A stretch of DNA of 64,000 nt from Myoxocephalus aenaeus. Its lineage: Eukaryota; Chordata; Actinopteri; Perciformes; Cottidae. How positions within the stretch are numbered: position 1 is the stretch's first letter; every line of letters starts with the position of its first letter. Under the pieces are notes generated by a model. It saw only the letters and a program-made list of their open reading frames with translations. It did no database searches and was not told where the DNA came from. A program made the position numbers and the translations under genes. Location: positions 4,410,001 through 4,474,000 of the forward strand of contig JBAMJR010000154.1 in the NCBI GenBank assembly GCA_038501785.1. The letters are read 5' to 3'. Shown in pieces: positions 22,226 to 36,373 of this stretch.

Positions 22226-24424
22226 ACATGTTCACGCTTTGATAAATTGATGGTTATTGGCAGAATGATGTAGTCAAGAACGGATAGATGCAAATGACCT
22301 ACAGATTGACGCCAGAGGAGGACACATGAGGAAAGCATGCGCGTTTTGAAGCCAACAGGTTTCACTTGAATCTGATTCAGTTCTCCCACTGACACACAGG
22401 CTACTGTGTTTTTGATAATGTCTCACGCAGTTACAGACAACACAAAACCACTCATCAGATGAGTATCTCTGGGAACTCAGTCAGTCAGGATGACCAAAGG
22501 TTGAGTGTGTTTCCAGATTTACTCTTTGTGGTCCGAGCAATGGCCACAACCCCTTACACATAATCCATCGCTGTGGGAGAATTGTGTATAAATTGTAAAT
22601 CCAAATTGTTTAGTGATAAGCAGAATATTGTATTCGTCATACGCACATAACCTAATATCCTGACAGACGGATCCTTACTCGGTTGCTCTTCTTGAGGTTC
22701 CCTCCTGTGACCGGGGTTCAGGGCTTTAGAAATATAGGAGACACCACATTTCCTATAGGATAAAAACAGCTACTTTTAATTACACGTTTCAAATATATAC
22801 TAAAGACAGTGTCGTCAAAAAGTCAAGTAAAAAATAGCTCAAATGATCTCTCACCAAGGGATGAGGAACGGTGTCTTTTACAGCCTGATGATTTGCGTAG
22901 TGTATAACAGTGGAGCATGAAGGAGCTACACCTGATGCTTAGTATGGCCTAAACGGGTTTGAGTTGGACTGAGGTGGACCAGCTAACCCTACATGCTTTT
23001 TGTTGTTAAAGGGAGTTTTGGAGGTTTTACTGATCTGAATCGAAGGTAGATAGATGCTGTCATATTCTGTACAGACAAAAATGCCCTTGACTTGACTCTC
23101 CCAGTGCTCTGGAACAATTCTACATTTTGAAAAATCGGTCTGACGACGGATAACCCTTTGGGGGCGATGGGCTATATTTCAGGGGGTTAGCATGCAGCGG
23201 ATATCCGGGCCAAGACTTCCTCCTCTGTGTGCTGCTCAGTCTGCAACTATAGATGCAAAAACGACGTGTACGACCGGATTGTTTAAACCAATAAAAAGAT
23301 AAGTGACTGTCAGCCGATAGCCGGTGTGTTCCAATATTATCAAAATACATTTCGCCCGTTTTGCTCTCCACACGGACTGTTTACCTGCATTCAACCAAAG
23401 ACTGCACATTTGTGATCACTATGATCAGTCAGTTATTAGTTTTTTTCTTTATTCTTGACTTGGCCTCTTTATCAAGTGATGAAAGTGCAGGGCCACCCAA
23501 GATTCATGTTGACTGATATTGTTTAAGTCCAGTAAAGCATCAATAAGAAATGTCCTCTAGTGACATGATGGTCTGCTCATTTTAGCTTTACAAAAAACAT
23601 GTAAGTAATAAGAAGTAATAAGAAGATGCACCGGTTAGCCGTTAATTTTTACTCGTATATGTGACATTCATTGTTGTGAAAGACTCTTGCACACTGAGGA
23701 GGGCACAGACAAAACGTCCTTCATTTTCCCCGCTACTGAATTTTGACATTGAAAACTGAATAAAAGCAGCATAGTAATTCATTTGGGTGTTCGAACCCTT
23801 TGGGTACAGCAGCTAATTTTTCCCCGTGTGGTTGAGTGGAGTTTTTTTTCTTCTTCTACTTCACATATTTGATACGACCAATTATTTTTGTTCTAAAAAT
23901 GATTTCCATTCTATAAAGTAACAGTTGGCACGCTAATACAATAATGTTCTTAACTCTTGTTATGAGTGCACACATGGAGAAAAGGTTGACAATAACTATG
24001 TACAAGCAGTAGGCTAAATGGAGCAGACACAGAGCACATCATAAATTCTCACATCAACACAATCTTTATGATGAAATCAATAATGCTGTCCAAAAAATGT
24101 ATTCCAGATCTTGTTCAATTATTTCAAGGACCGAGGACAATGAGTTTTACCCAAATGAATCCTGTTTTTTAAGACAAAGTAAATGATTAATTGCAGTTAA
24201 AACTGTATGTTCTGACTAATTGGCTGCTAAATTTGACATGGCTCAATCTGCAGCGGTGACCTGCTGTTTCATTGTTAATTATAGTGAATTAGAAGTTAAA
24301 GTGTGACCTCACCCAAACGATCACATGTGCCAAAGTCACCCTGCAGAAATGACATCATGGATAATGATGTCATCCCAGGATTCCAGACCCTTTCCCATTC
24401 CCCCTTAAATGCTTTTAGGCTTGG

Positions 24425-24427
<3 letters not shown>
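22225..24427. other. Intergenic desert
   Basis: No gene, RNA or classed mobile element recognised. Confidence 0.4.
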
Positions 24428-24486
<59 letters not shown>

Positions 24487-24505
24487 ACACACATACACAC
24501 ACACT
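24428..24505. repeat. (CA)n microsatellite
   Basis: CA tract with two ATAC interruptions near its right end; a second small CA tract follows at 24536-24555. Confidence 0.92.
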
Positions 24506-25106
24506 AAAGTGTTTGCCTGTTTACACACTTTTACTCACACACACACACACACACAGTTCACACACAAAACCCACTCCGGGAGCCTCACCCAGGACTGAGT
24601 CGTGATATAAACAAGACAAGCACACAACAGATGCGATAAGGATGTCATTTGGCCCCAAAACAAATAAAGCAAGTCTCCAGAACTATAAATGCCCAATAAT
24701 AAGCTTGTAAACCTTCAGCTTTCTCACAGAAGCCAGGCCGCAGCTTCTCATACTCGTTTCAGAAAAAGAAAAAAAAGAGCTAATTTAAATCAGACTGTAA
24801 ATAAAATCCTATTGAGCCTATTGAAAAACCTCAGAATATAGTATTGTAAAACACTGTGTTAATGTTCTGCTTATACAGGAAAATAAAACAACTGGCACTG
24901 AAATAGGACCTTTCAAATGTGTTTAGGAAGAGTCTTTCAACAGAGCCAAGTGTCTTATCTGAGCTATGGTGTCTAAATATTTAAATGACTCCATTATCTG
25001 GATTTGTGTAGAACTTCCACATTGCTCGACAGTTTGTTAAAATGGTTACGCTTCTGTGCATTCGTTCAGATAGGCTGAACTCAAATCTTGTGGTATCATG
25101 ATGGCA

Positions 25107-25109
<3 letters not shown>

Positions 25110-25172
<63 letters not shown>
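25110..25172. repeat. (CT)n microsatellite
   Basis: About 31 CT units, a pyrimidine-only strand able to form triplex DNA. Confidence 0.93.
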
Positions 25173-25175
<3 letters not shown>

Positions 25176-25532
25176 CCCATACTACACAGGCTCCCCCAAG
25201 GGCTCTGTGCCCAGCACCTGACCTTAGTAAATACGTGGCTAATTTGAAGCATGTGGCGGCAAATTGGAAACACTGAGCTTTTAAAACTATGGACTTTTCT
25301 TTTGCACATGCTAATTCCTCCCAGGAGATCCCATCAGATGAAATGACCCAAAGCATGTCAATGTTAGGGCGACATTTAGGCCCACAGGGTGGAAGGAGGG
25401 AAGGGGGTTCGAAGGGTGGACAAAGTGCGGCTGAAGGGCATAAGAGTAAGTTAAAGAGGGTGCGTTTAAATAGAGGAAATTCAACTCTCCTCCCTCTTTT
25501 ATTGTCTCCCTCTTTATCTGCCACATACTCTC

Positions 25533-25552
25533 ACACGCACACACACACACAC

Positions 25553-25634
<82 letters not shown>

Positions 25635-25635
25635 C
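25533..25635. repeat. (CA)n microsatellite
   Basis: About 50 CA units with one CGCA interruption near 25556. Confidence 0.93.
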
Positions 25636-27479
25636 CCACACACAGGTGGACATTCTTAGTGCTCTACCTTCTGTTCATGGGAGAGCTGCATGTTCCATAT
25701 AAGACAACAGGTGCAAGCAAGGCAGGAGTGCACATGTGCTTGTGCTTAGGGAATGCTTCAGCATTGCTCCCAAGAGCATTGCTGAAGCAAGCATGGCTAA
25801 CAATTTAATAATGTTACATAGATATTTAAAGAAAGTTATTGTAATGCTACACTTAAGGTTTTGAAGAATGTATTCTTTGCAATAAATACACTCTCTGCTT
25901 GGCATAGAGATGAGGGCTCCAGTTTTCCAACAATCTGGAGGATCTCTCCCGCTTTGTGTCCACAGTCAAGCTTGCTTGTTTGTCTAAATTTATCCCTGCT
26001 CCCCTCTGGAGGCTGCAGCAGGTGGAGGTGACGGGGGCCCTGGCCTGCACTCTTGGGACAGATGGGTGAACACCATGACCAAAGCCCCGGACCTAACAAT
26101 CTAGTTATAGAACTGAAGATGATATCCCAACCTCGACACACACACACACACACCTCTGAAAATGAGTCTGTTATTGCCTCAAACTGATGGGTATAATCTG
26201 TGCCATACTATGTTACAATCCCAGACTGAAAAACAACAGACTTCAGTGGCAGACTCTAAAACCACTTATCAAAACTCCTCAGCACCGCCACATGAAAACC
26301 TCCAACCATGCCTCAATATTTTGAGACTTGCAACATGTAATTTGAGACCAGCTTTTGTGGGCACACAGTCTCCGAAGATCACTATTGTCCCCTCTGTAGA
26401 AAGAGAAGGAAAAGAAAAAACACACCGAAATGCTGCGCCTTTACCTTTGCGCCATAATGACTCCAACATCCACGACTTCACATGATGTCTATCCCCCCCC
26501 CCCCCCCCCGTTTCTCTTTTCAGAAAGTTGCTGATCCCCATATTGCCGGCCCATTCACCAGGATGACATCATTGCTCAGACCGTGCCAACTGTGCTCAAT
26601 AAAGCCGAGGCGTGTTTCAGTGTGGGAGTGCCTCTGCTGCACTGAGACTCGTATGAAAGACGTGAGGGAGATGATCTTTGTTCTAAATTAGTCATGGCAA
26701 AAAAATTGGAGCGTATGGCTTGTCACTAGGATTTACTGATTGTAAAGAATCTGAATCATTACAACAACGTTCTTTCCTGTCTCCTGTGGGAGTTACTGTG
26801 TGTATTGCCGAGCTCAGAAAGGTAAACTGCTCCGTGGTGATGCCTTTTATTGTGAAACGGTTTGCAGTGGGCTCTAATTCAAGAAATATAAAGCGGTAAT
26901 TGGTGAATTATAGAGATGCTGGCAGGTAATTCGAGACTTTCCTCCGAAGGACAATGACAGCATCGGTCCTTCACCCAACTGCCCCAATGTGTTCACATCC
27001 AAGTGACAAAGCCCTCGAGCAGCCGTGGGAACTATTTTGGGAGCAAAAGAGGAAGTCAGGTGACGGTATTATAAAGTGACCAATTGTGCGTTGAGCGGAG
27101 GTCTGGGTGGATGTATGGGTCAACAACATATCAGACTTAAACACAGTCGATTTTTTAAATCCTGTATGTGACCGTTCCTTAGCCTTGGCCATGTGTTCAC
27201 CTGTAACCTTGATGACGAAGGCAAAGGTCCCCTAACCCCTATACGTCATTTTAACCCAAATCATGCTTTTTTCACCCATAACTAAGTTGTTTTGTGTGCC
27301 TTATCCTCTACCCTGTCACATTATAAAACAGGTGTATTTTTCAACCGTGATTTGTGGCGTTTTTAGAAGGCAAAGACAAATAATGTCGTCCTGCCGTCGA
27401 ATCAGAAAATGTTTCAATATCTCGATCTACGGGTCGTAGACAAACACCCTGTCGTGTCATTTCAAGGACTGGTTGAGCA
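25636..27479. other. Intergenic desert
   Basis: No supported gene. It includes a 17-base C run at 26493-26509 and a short CA tract near 26135-26152. Confidence 0.4.
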
Positions 27480-27903
27480 GTCTGCATACCTGCCGAGACC
27501 TAGAGAAGAAGATCGATACCACTTTCAGGTCTGTAGGACAAATATGAAGTGACAGCCAGCAGGTAGTTAGCAGAGCTTAGCATAAAGACTAAAAAGCCCG
27601 GCTGTGTCCAAAGGTAACAAATCAGTCTACCAGCTCTATCGCTGACTAATGAACCTCTTTACGTCACATTTGTTTAATTCATACAAAAAGCCAAGTCCAA
27701 ACATGAAGGTGTGCTCGACTGCATTTCTTGGCTGGCAGCAGTGACTCCAAGCTGTTTCCACTCTTTGTGCTAAGCTTAAGCTAACCAGCTGCTTGCTGTA
27801 GCCTTAAATTTACCTCACAGACCTGAAAGGCGTCGATCATCCCAACTAACTCTCAGCGAGAAAGCAAATAAGCGCATTTCCAAAACGGTGTATTACTCCT
27901 TTT
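27480..27903. repeat. Teleost foldback repeat, copy 2
   Basis: Carries GAAGATCGATACCACTTTCA and AGCATAAAGACTAAAAAGCC, then CTGTGTCCAAAGGTAACAAA, GTTTAATTCATACAAAAAGC, and at its end ACTCTCAGCGAGAAAGCAAA and TTTTAAA. It belongs to the same family as 19672-20160. The segment GAAGATCGATACC at the start and GGCGTCGATCATC near the end show the inverted termini. Confidence 0.68.
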
Positions 27904-30272
27904 AAAGCCATTCGTGGATCCCAATTTTGCATCATACAGTGAAGTCTTGAATATATCAGTGTTAACAACAGACAAAGAGCCAAACAAGTTCAGACAGTCT
28001 GTGGTACTCCTCTGTGTACTAGTTTTAAACCTAATTGTATGCCTGGGCTTTGTGGTGTTATGGCAGCAGCAATGTTGTGTAATTAAACTAACTTGCCCCT
28101 CAGAGTCTTTGCCACACCTCCACTCTTCTGTCTCTGCCCTCACATCACAGCACCGCTGCTCCAAAGACGAGCTTGCCTCTTTCTTTGTGCACGTGTGTCC
28201 GTCTCCGTCGTTCTCCTTGCTCTGCTCTCTGCAAGTATACTTGTGCTAGCACGGCAGTTTGGTTGATGGTCTGGGTATCACGGGTGTGTGTCAAACAGCA
28301 CCTTCCCTCAGAGGAAAGAAACAGAGGGAGAGCTGCAGGAGGAGGAGGGAGCACACACACTCACACACACTCACTCACTCACTCACACACACACATAGCA
28401 CCAACACACATACACTGCATGGTGATGTCATCTAAAATGACATCATCCCATGGAGGGGAGCCAAGGGACCTGATGGGTTAGCATCCTCCAGTGAGTTAAA
28501 GGGAGAGAGCGAGCAGGAGACAGTAAGAGAGAGACTTGTAAATAAAGAGGACGGGGGAATGGACACAGGGAGAAGAGACAATGAGCCTGATCTGAATTTT
28601 CACTCTTTGTTTTCCACAGGGCTCGGCTCTAGGCTTGTGCGGTCTTCACAGAGCCACGCGTCTCTCTTTTAGGGAATACTTCCTTCGTTTCCATTTGCAG
28701 GTGTTACCCTCCTGAGGGAAGTATGCATGAGTGCAGCTAAAGTGCAGCTAGAGTGCAAAGGAATCAATACCAGTGAGCTAATACAAACACACTCATAAAC
28801 ACATTAAACACACAGCCATAATATCTGCCAGGTATCACACACACATACAGTACAAGCACATGCATTGCAGTTGTTTACATACAGCGTACGAACATATGCT
28901 GTGTGCATTGCAACATATTCACACATGGGGAAATAAACACACGCTCAGTAGAAACACCTGTGTCTCTGCATGTTTCCATTGTTGTCCACTTGGCTGTGCT
29001 GTGCTCCACACTGTGCTCCCAGCACGCCTGCTATCTGAAACCAGACACCTATGGACCAGTATCCTGCTGGAGTGATACACCTCTCCTTCTCTGGAGCCTT
29101 ACTGCTGATGCTGAGGACATTCCACTTGGCACACGCCGATGCGTTCTTTGTAAAAACTCTACTCATTTGATCCGATTGCAACCCTCTTTTCTTTGTCTCC
29201 GGCCATATCTTTTAAACGCTTTGATGAACTGCCAGCGACGCTCAGTTGTTCCCTTTTAACAGAGTATATTGATAGATGAAAGCTTGGTGTTTTCTAATAC
29301 ACGATGATTCAATCTTCCTTATCGCTCACTGCTGTCAGTGGCAAACTGACTCAACTGTATAAATAGAGAGGCATGTAGTGTGGGACAGAGAGGAGCAGGG
29401 ATGAGAGATATGAAGGGAATGAGGGAGGGCTCGTCGTGATGTGAGGGTGTGAGTCCACACAATGGAGGAAAAATTTGGTCAGGGATGATTAAATAAAATA
29501 ACCAGCAAAGATGAAGCTGTGAAATTCTCTTTTTGCTCTGACCACCATCTATTCTTGGCGGGGAATATTACTCACAGCCATGTATCAATAAACAACAGCA
29601 GAACTGTGAGGGCGACACACATTTGCTGGCCTTGTACGTTTGCAGAGCCTCATCTCGTCCCTCCTTAAAAAGTTGGCTTCCGTGTAATAACTTGTGTCCA
29701 ACTAAGTTAACAAGAGAGATATAGATAGAACAGAGAAGAGGAAGCAGGCTATTTTAGTGATTACTTCCCCTTTAAGTCCCAACACTTTGGGTTGTGTTTT
29801 ATAGGAAGAAACGCTTGCATGCTATCCCATCCATGACGTCCTGCAGACGACCTGATGAACACAATAAGTTAATAATTTACAACCACACACACACTCACAC
29901 ACACACACATACTGTACATAATGTATGGAAAGCACACGACATACCTGAGTATAATTATGCTTGTGAGGTCGAAGTGTGCATCAAAATGTAAATGTTTACA
30001 TAAACGAGGGTGAATTACACTGCCATCCCACTCCACACACACTGCCTATTTTTGGTCTTATTTGGTGTAGCCGTGCTCGGTCCAATCACCTTCCACTCTT
30101 TCCAACCTCCTTTTTGTTTTCCTCTGCAGTATTGGTATGGCAACATTGGCACACTCCTACTCTCTTCCGATCTTAGTCATAGGCCTCCCTCACGAGGCAC
30201 CAGCTGAAGCCCTCCAACAGTTGATATGTTTGGTCACTTCCGTGTGTTCTCTCTCTGCCGCCTTTATCACTC

Positions 30273-30274
<2 letters not shown>
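27904..30274. other. Intergenic desert
   Basis: Short CA-rich clusters near 28345-28400 and 29885-29910; no supported gene or RNA. Confidence 0.4.

Positions 30275-30315
<41 letters not shown>
30275..30315. repeat. (CA)n microsatellite
   Basis: About 20 CA units. Confidence 0.9.
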
Positions 30316-30318
<3 letters not shown>

Positions 30319-32262
30319 TGTACGCATGCAAATGGCGCCTGAGTCCTGCTCTCAAGCGGGAATGAAGATTTAAAGGGCAGTCTTCGTAATATCCGGTTCT
30401 TCAGGTAGGTTAGGTTTGCATGCATCTGTGTAAGGGTGAGCCTTTGTAGGTCAACAGAAAGGGAACATATACTGTTGTGATTAGCCTTTGTGTTCGGGTT
30501 TTCTGTGGAAAAGGTGTTTGGCCCAGGTCGCTAAGTTACCTGTTGATTCCCATTGTGCTGACGGACTGAGCAGCTGTCCCTATGGACACCGGCCCATAAG
30601 CGCTCTGTGAATATGGGACACCTTTTGTCCATACAGTCATGTTGCATTGAGGGTCTACGTGTGTGACTTCCTGTCAGCGTATGTCAGCTTCTTCTATTTA
30701 CATGACATAACCACACACTACGTAACACAGTGGATAACAAGCTCAGCAATGTATGTAAAGGTAGTTGATGACTTGGATTACAGCTCAATAACACTGCATC
30801 TGTGATTCAATCTCCTTCTGTGAGGTTGCGTGAGCTTTGCTATTAAGATGTTAACTGACGGCTTTTATGGCACAGTGAGATATGGCCCTCAGTGACAACT
30901 GGAGGATCTCTGACAGAGCCATACTGGTTGTTTCAAGAGGGACAGGAAAAACAGCATCTATATGTACATATGGGGGCATGTGAGTATGGTTTTAAAGACA
31001 AACTTGTGAACATATCCTTTAAAGACAGCCTGTAACAGCGCTTTTACTGTAAGCTTGAATTGGACATCTTCATCAGCTGCAACGGCGACACTGGTCTTAA
31101 TATCACCTTGTGAGTCTGTGTGTGTGTCATCATGGCAAAATGTGGTCCTGGAGACACCTGCGGTAACTACCACAGAAGCCGTTGAGAGTACTTAACCAGG
31201 CATTACAGCGACGCCAGTACTGCTTGGCTGGCGTGGTCACAGCGTAAGATGGTCTCTATTTGATCTAGATCTTTACTGAAGCTGGACCGTTAGAAACACC
31301 CTACAGCTTTATGTTATGGCAAAGGCTGTGTGATTGACTGCTTTTGCACACCACACATCTTGTGAATGTGAGTGTGCAATGGCAATGAGAAATGCAATGG
31401 CAATTTGCCATTAAAAAAAGCATAATAGGAGGGGTCCAGTGGGTCCAAGGGCTCAACGTGCTCTCAACCCACTCGCAACTAAATGGCCAACGGTTTATTT
31501 AAGGGGACAAATAGGTCAAAGAGTCTCTAATTATCCCTCAATCGAAGGCAAGGATTTTCTTCTCCTGCTTTTTTTTCTCCCTCCTTTTCATTCCTGTGTG
31601 TGTGAGAGAGCAGCATCGTTCCAACTCACCAACCAGCGGTCTCCGTTGACCTAGTTCTGCTCTGGACACAGGGTGCTTTAGAAGGGACAGGCCTCACCCA
31701 CTGTCTCCGCTCTGGGCCCGTAGACACCACAGTCTCTCTGGGACGTAAACGCGTTCACTCGGACCAAGGAGCTTCACACGCTCACATCCATAACCCCCCT
31801 GACGTTTTATCCATCAGGTTAATTGAGTGAACATCATTGATCTTGGTTGAGTCCCTGTGCAGCTGACAAGGATATATTGACAAAGTGACACTGATTATAT
31901 TTGCATGCTGTGGCAGGGCATTTTCCGCCTGTAGCCTGAGACAGAAGCATGAAGCCTGCTCTGCGATTGTCAAAATCTTTGAGATCGAAATTTCTAATTT
32001 AACAGATCAGATATTCAATTTCACTCTGAAGCATCAGGGCAGCTGTTTACTTGGACTTGACTGATCACATTTGACTGAACAGCGGCTTATAAGTTTGAAC
32101 TACAATTAATGTTACACCAATTAATTTCTGTTTTTATATCTAAACTGATTATTTTAGAATTTCCACATAACTTAGAACCTAAACACCTCTTTACAGTGTG
32201 AAAAATTGCAACATTGTTGAGCAGAGCTGATTTGTATCAGTGTGTCATGTGTCTCTCATACA

Positions 32263-32334
<72 letters not shown>
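32263..32334. repeat. Compound (CA)n(GA)n microsatellite
   Basis: About 23 CA units pass directly into about 12 GA units. Confidence 0.92.
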
Positions 32335-32837
32335 AACCGCACAAACAAACATAGACACAAAAACTTTTTCAATTTGAGTCATATAGATTCCTCGCCCACA
32401 ATATGACCTTTCAGTTGCTCCTCATATTATGAATATCTAAACGAAGTAAAGCAATGCTCTTGATCATGTCGAACATGTTTCAGATAGATCATCGATAATA
32501 AAGTCGAACCCTGAACATTTAGACAACTGCTCCAAAGTGCAGACGTGGGCTCTTTATTGAGGTTGCTGCAAGAGACGCTCCTGTGACTACAACATATATT
32601 ATTTGTATTCATCCATCTCTCAAAAGCAGATGTTGATGCACTAAATGTGCAAGAAAATTTATTAATTATTGATTGCAAAAGCAATGTGGCACCTATTCCT
32701 GCTTTAAGATGAGAGAGGGCGGCAATGATGTCCGTGCAACTCGGAGTTAAACCAAAAAGTGTAAGGGTGTCTTTTGGCGCATCTGTCTTATATTTTCAAT
32801 AAGTCAACAGTAAAACAACGTGCAGAAGCAGAAAGAC

Positions 32838-32839
<2 letters not shown>

Positions 32840-32906
<67 letters not shown>
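32840..32906. repeat. (GA)n microsatellite
   Basis: About 33 GA units, purine-only. Confidence 0.93.
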
Positions 32907-32908
<2 letters not shown>

Positions 32909-33180
32909 ACACACACTTTCGTGAGCAACGTGCGAGTTTGTTTAGAAGAAAGAGGTTGGTGGACACATTTAAAAGTAGAAATGATAAGAAATCGCTCCAC
33001 AACTATTTTGGCGCTCTCTTTGCAGTCTTGTTGTTGATCGATGACCTTTAAGTGGAACCGCAACCCATCAGATTATTGCGCCTGTTTACTGTTTCTTCTT
33101 TGCATTCTGACTGTGCATCAGCCCACACGTCGGGCGAATATTCAAATACTGCATAACTGTGAGCGTGACACTCCCCAAAA

Positions 33181-33188
33181 ACACACAC

Positions 33189-33225
<37 letters not shown>

Positions 33226-33228
33226 ACA

Positions 33229-33273
<45 letters not shown>

Positions 33274-33285
33274 ACAGACACACAG
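33181..33285. repeat. (CA)n microsatellite with GACACA variants
   Basis: CA tract interrupted by two GACACAGACACA blocks (near 33220 and 33268). The repeated interruption suggests that part of the array duplicated as a unit. Confidence 0.92.
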
Positions 33286-35299
33286 TCAGCGTCTTAACAA
33301 TAGGCTGTATCAACTCTGTAAATTGCTCACTTTCATTTGGGCACAGAACGCTAAAGGTAGGTTATCACACAGTCAATATGAGTACTTCTCTGTGTGTATT
33401 GTGACTTGTCAGTCTGGTTTTTCAGCTTCAGGTTTTCATTTATTCATTTGTGTGGCTGCAAACTCAAAAACAGAATATGTTAATTGAAATGTGCTTATGA
33501 CAATTCAATATATGTGTAGTGCATAGGTTCGAGACATCGAGCAGTGAACATTTAAATGGTAAAAAAAAAAAAAAAGTATAAAGGTACAAAGAAAAACATG
33601 TAATTCAATGGGTTTTCAGGCTAATTATTCATCCGCAAACCGAATATCAGTATTTCATCCTCTAATCAACTTTACGTGATAGAAAAGTCCATGCGCAATA
33701 AGACTACATATATATTTCATTGCGATGTCCGAATACATTTATCACAAAATACTGCACAGTAGCTGCGTAATCACTCAATAAGTCTTAAAAAGCAAACGAG
33801 TAACACTATTTGGTGCGTGTGAAATGGACAAATGTGGCTTACATATTTGTATTTGTCCTTTTATGTTTCGTTTTATTGTTTGCCTTGTATTATCACTGTG
33901 CAGGACAAACAATAAAGGCATTTGTTGCCCAGATGACCTGTAGCGCATGACGTAATGGCTTGGTGTCACCTGCTTTTCGGGATAAAGTGTGAGAAAGATT
34001 CTGAAGATTGTTTGACTTTAAAATATACACTCACTTGTTCACTTAAGATGTGGTGACGCAGTGCCCTTTGGACAATAAGGACGGTGTCCGTGAAGTTGTA
34101 CCTCATTAGGTTACTGATAAAAGAATAAGCTTTTGCATTGATGCTTCTAACATCCGCGCCTTTCATTATCTTACTATCGACCCGAGGCTCATGCTTCATC
34201 CATTCCCTTCCACTTTGAAAAATAAGTGGTGGCTAATTGTACAAAAGTTATATTTTCATGCCACATGCACGATCTCTATTAAAATCTCATTCAAACCTCC
34301 AAAATGTTTTCCCAATCAGACGTGCATGCTCCAAGCAACGCTCCTTTCTTTACACTCAGTCTGCGAGGGCTGAGGGCTGCTTTTGCACAATCTCTCAAAA
34401 ATGATCAACCCAATGCTTCAATTTTATTTTATTTGTATGTTGCTGTTAACTATTCAATTTCACAAAGCTTCTAATGAGCTTCGTTAAGCCCGGATGTAAA
34501 CATCAGACCTGAAACTGTCGGCCTATATACAGTATGTGCACCAGGAATATCTCTGATGAGCTGCTTCTACAAATCCTCTTGGTTCATAAAGCCTCCACAC
34601 CTCGCAGTTGTATTTTTTCCTTCTTTTTTATTTTACTTCTTCTGCAACCTGTTTGTACTTCATCCTCAAATCTGCAGCCTTTCACTTCTATGGCAGAAAA
34701 CATTTTGTCACAGCCTCTGGCGCTGGGAGGTCAGCATATGTTCAAGGGCATGTAGGGGCTGAAGGCACCAAGCTGCTTTCCATTTGATACGGGAACGATC
34801 AGATGAAAAGCTGCTGTACAGTCGCCCTGTCGTCTGGATGGAGAGAAGGGCGTCTCGGTGGTGCCTTCACTGACACCAACAACTTCCTGACGCAACGCCA
34901 CTGTAACAGCGACGCGGAAACAGGGAGCTCACCTTTTCATCCGATGAACCAACATGATCCTATTTCTGCATAGTAAGCCGTATCAGCTCTCCCTCCCCAT
35001 TGGTTCCAAGAACAGCGACGGGCTCGTTACCTCAAAGAGTCGCCGGGTTTGTTTAAAGCATGCGGGCAAAACGCCTCAGTCGTTCCTCTACTTGTTGCGT
35101 TGCTGCCGTCAGAAAGCTGAGAATCCAATTACCTGACCTGTTAAGTGATGTCCAAATTGTCTTCACGTATATTTTTGTTTGATAAAACCTGCTTCCACCG
35201 AGGGAAAGTAAACTTTTTGCCACCCCATAATGTGCGACAGGGAGCGACTAACCTGTCAAGAAAATGAATGGATAGATGGTGTAATTACTCAACTTCAGT
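33286..35299. other. Intergenic, no gene seen
   Basis: AT-rich until about 34750, after which GC and CpG content rise toward the promoter-like island. A T-rich segment at 33860-33920 ending AATAAAGGCA could be an old 3' end, but nothing supports a gene. Confidence 0.35.
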
Positions 35300-35516
35300 C
35301 TGGCGTTTAGGCTGAATGAGAGTTGAACGTTTTGGAGTGGGACGGAACATCGTAAGTCTCTCCTACTCCTCGTGCATAGTAACGCGTTACTGCGCATCTC
35401 GTTACCGCCCTGCACTGTCCGGGAACTATTTGAAGTCGAAAGACTTGAAGGCTGCATGCGCTCTCGTTTTGATCTGGCTCGACCAAGTAACAGACGGGAA
35501 GCCTCTGCGCGCCACT

Positions 35517-35569
<53 letters not shown>
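35517..35569. repeat. (GCAA)n microsatellite
   Basis: About 13 units of GCAA within the CpG-rich island. It translates to alternating Ala/Ser/Lys/Gln runs, which explains the open frames over it. Confidence 0.92.
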
Positions 35570-36058
35570 GAAGCCTATAGTGTACAAGTCGCCGAGCCGG
35601 GCTGTGCAAATGTGTCCGCTCCTCTATACGCGCGCACGGGGCGCACCGACCTGTAGTAGCCTGATCTTGGATAGCCTATCAGACCCGGGCACCGAGAAGC
35701 CTCCTGTCTGCTTCACTCTGAAGGGATGCTGCTCGTCCCAGACACGTGAGCTGAGCTGATGAGACGAGTTGATCGCGGATTTGGATGAGGGGTTTTTCTG
35801 TGCGTTATTGGCAAGGCGTGCAAACTAGGCTATGGTGCGCTCAGATGTGTGTGTGTGTGTGTTTTTCTTTTTTTCTTTCTCCCTCTCGGTCGCTCTCCGT
35901 ATATCCACCGCTCCGCCTCCCCCTTTTCGCAACATTGACGCAACCAAAAAAAAAACACTGGAACAAAAGAAACAACTTCCTTGAAGCTTTGCTGAAACTG
36001 CACTTAGTCGGAGAATGGAAGCTTGTTGGCAACTTGGCTGGATGGACATGTCGAGGTG

Positions 36059-36130
36059 ATGGGTGTCACCAGTGGCCGGCTGGCAGCGAGGGAGATGCGG
36101 GCGATCATTCCACGGAGCATCCAGGCTGTC
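36059..36130 (+). CDS. Possible first coding exon of an unrecognised gene
   Basis: An ATG at 36059 opens MGVTSGRLAAREMRAIIPRS then IQAV, running into a textbook donor (GT then GTAAGTACC; exon end about 36130). The mild G at +4, the CpG-rich setting and the donor favour a real first exon. I found no convincing second exon downstream and do not recognise the peptide, so a non-coding transcript is equally possible. Synteny would suggest DLEU7. Confidence 0.3.
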
Positions 36131-36348
36131 GTGTAAGTACCATTAAACATTCAGTGGAGTCATTTCAACTTTTGCTGTGTGACCTCTCGACTAGTTGAGT
36201 TCGCCGTTCAGTTGTCCGCTGCTAACGTAAAGTCGTGTTGATCGATTCTCTGCGACGCGGGACACAAAGTAAAAAAGTCCCTTTAACGTAACGCGGTCGA
36301 ATTGACGAGGTAGAGTATAAGTTATAGGCCTGTATAGTCACTGTGGGA

Positions 36349-36373
36349 GGGGGGGGGGGGGGGGGGGGGGGGG
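36349..36373. repeat. Poly(G) run of 25
   Basis: An uninterrupted G tract about 220 bases after the putative first-exon donor. Confidence 0.9.

Noticed and set aside
35316..36198. Overlapping 137-147 aa ORFs on the + strand across the CpG island
   Set aside because: Their length comes from the (GCAA)n tract and CpG bias; only the short ORF in frame with the strong donor is kept, with low confidence.
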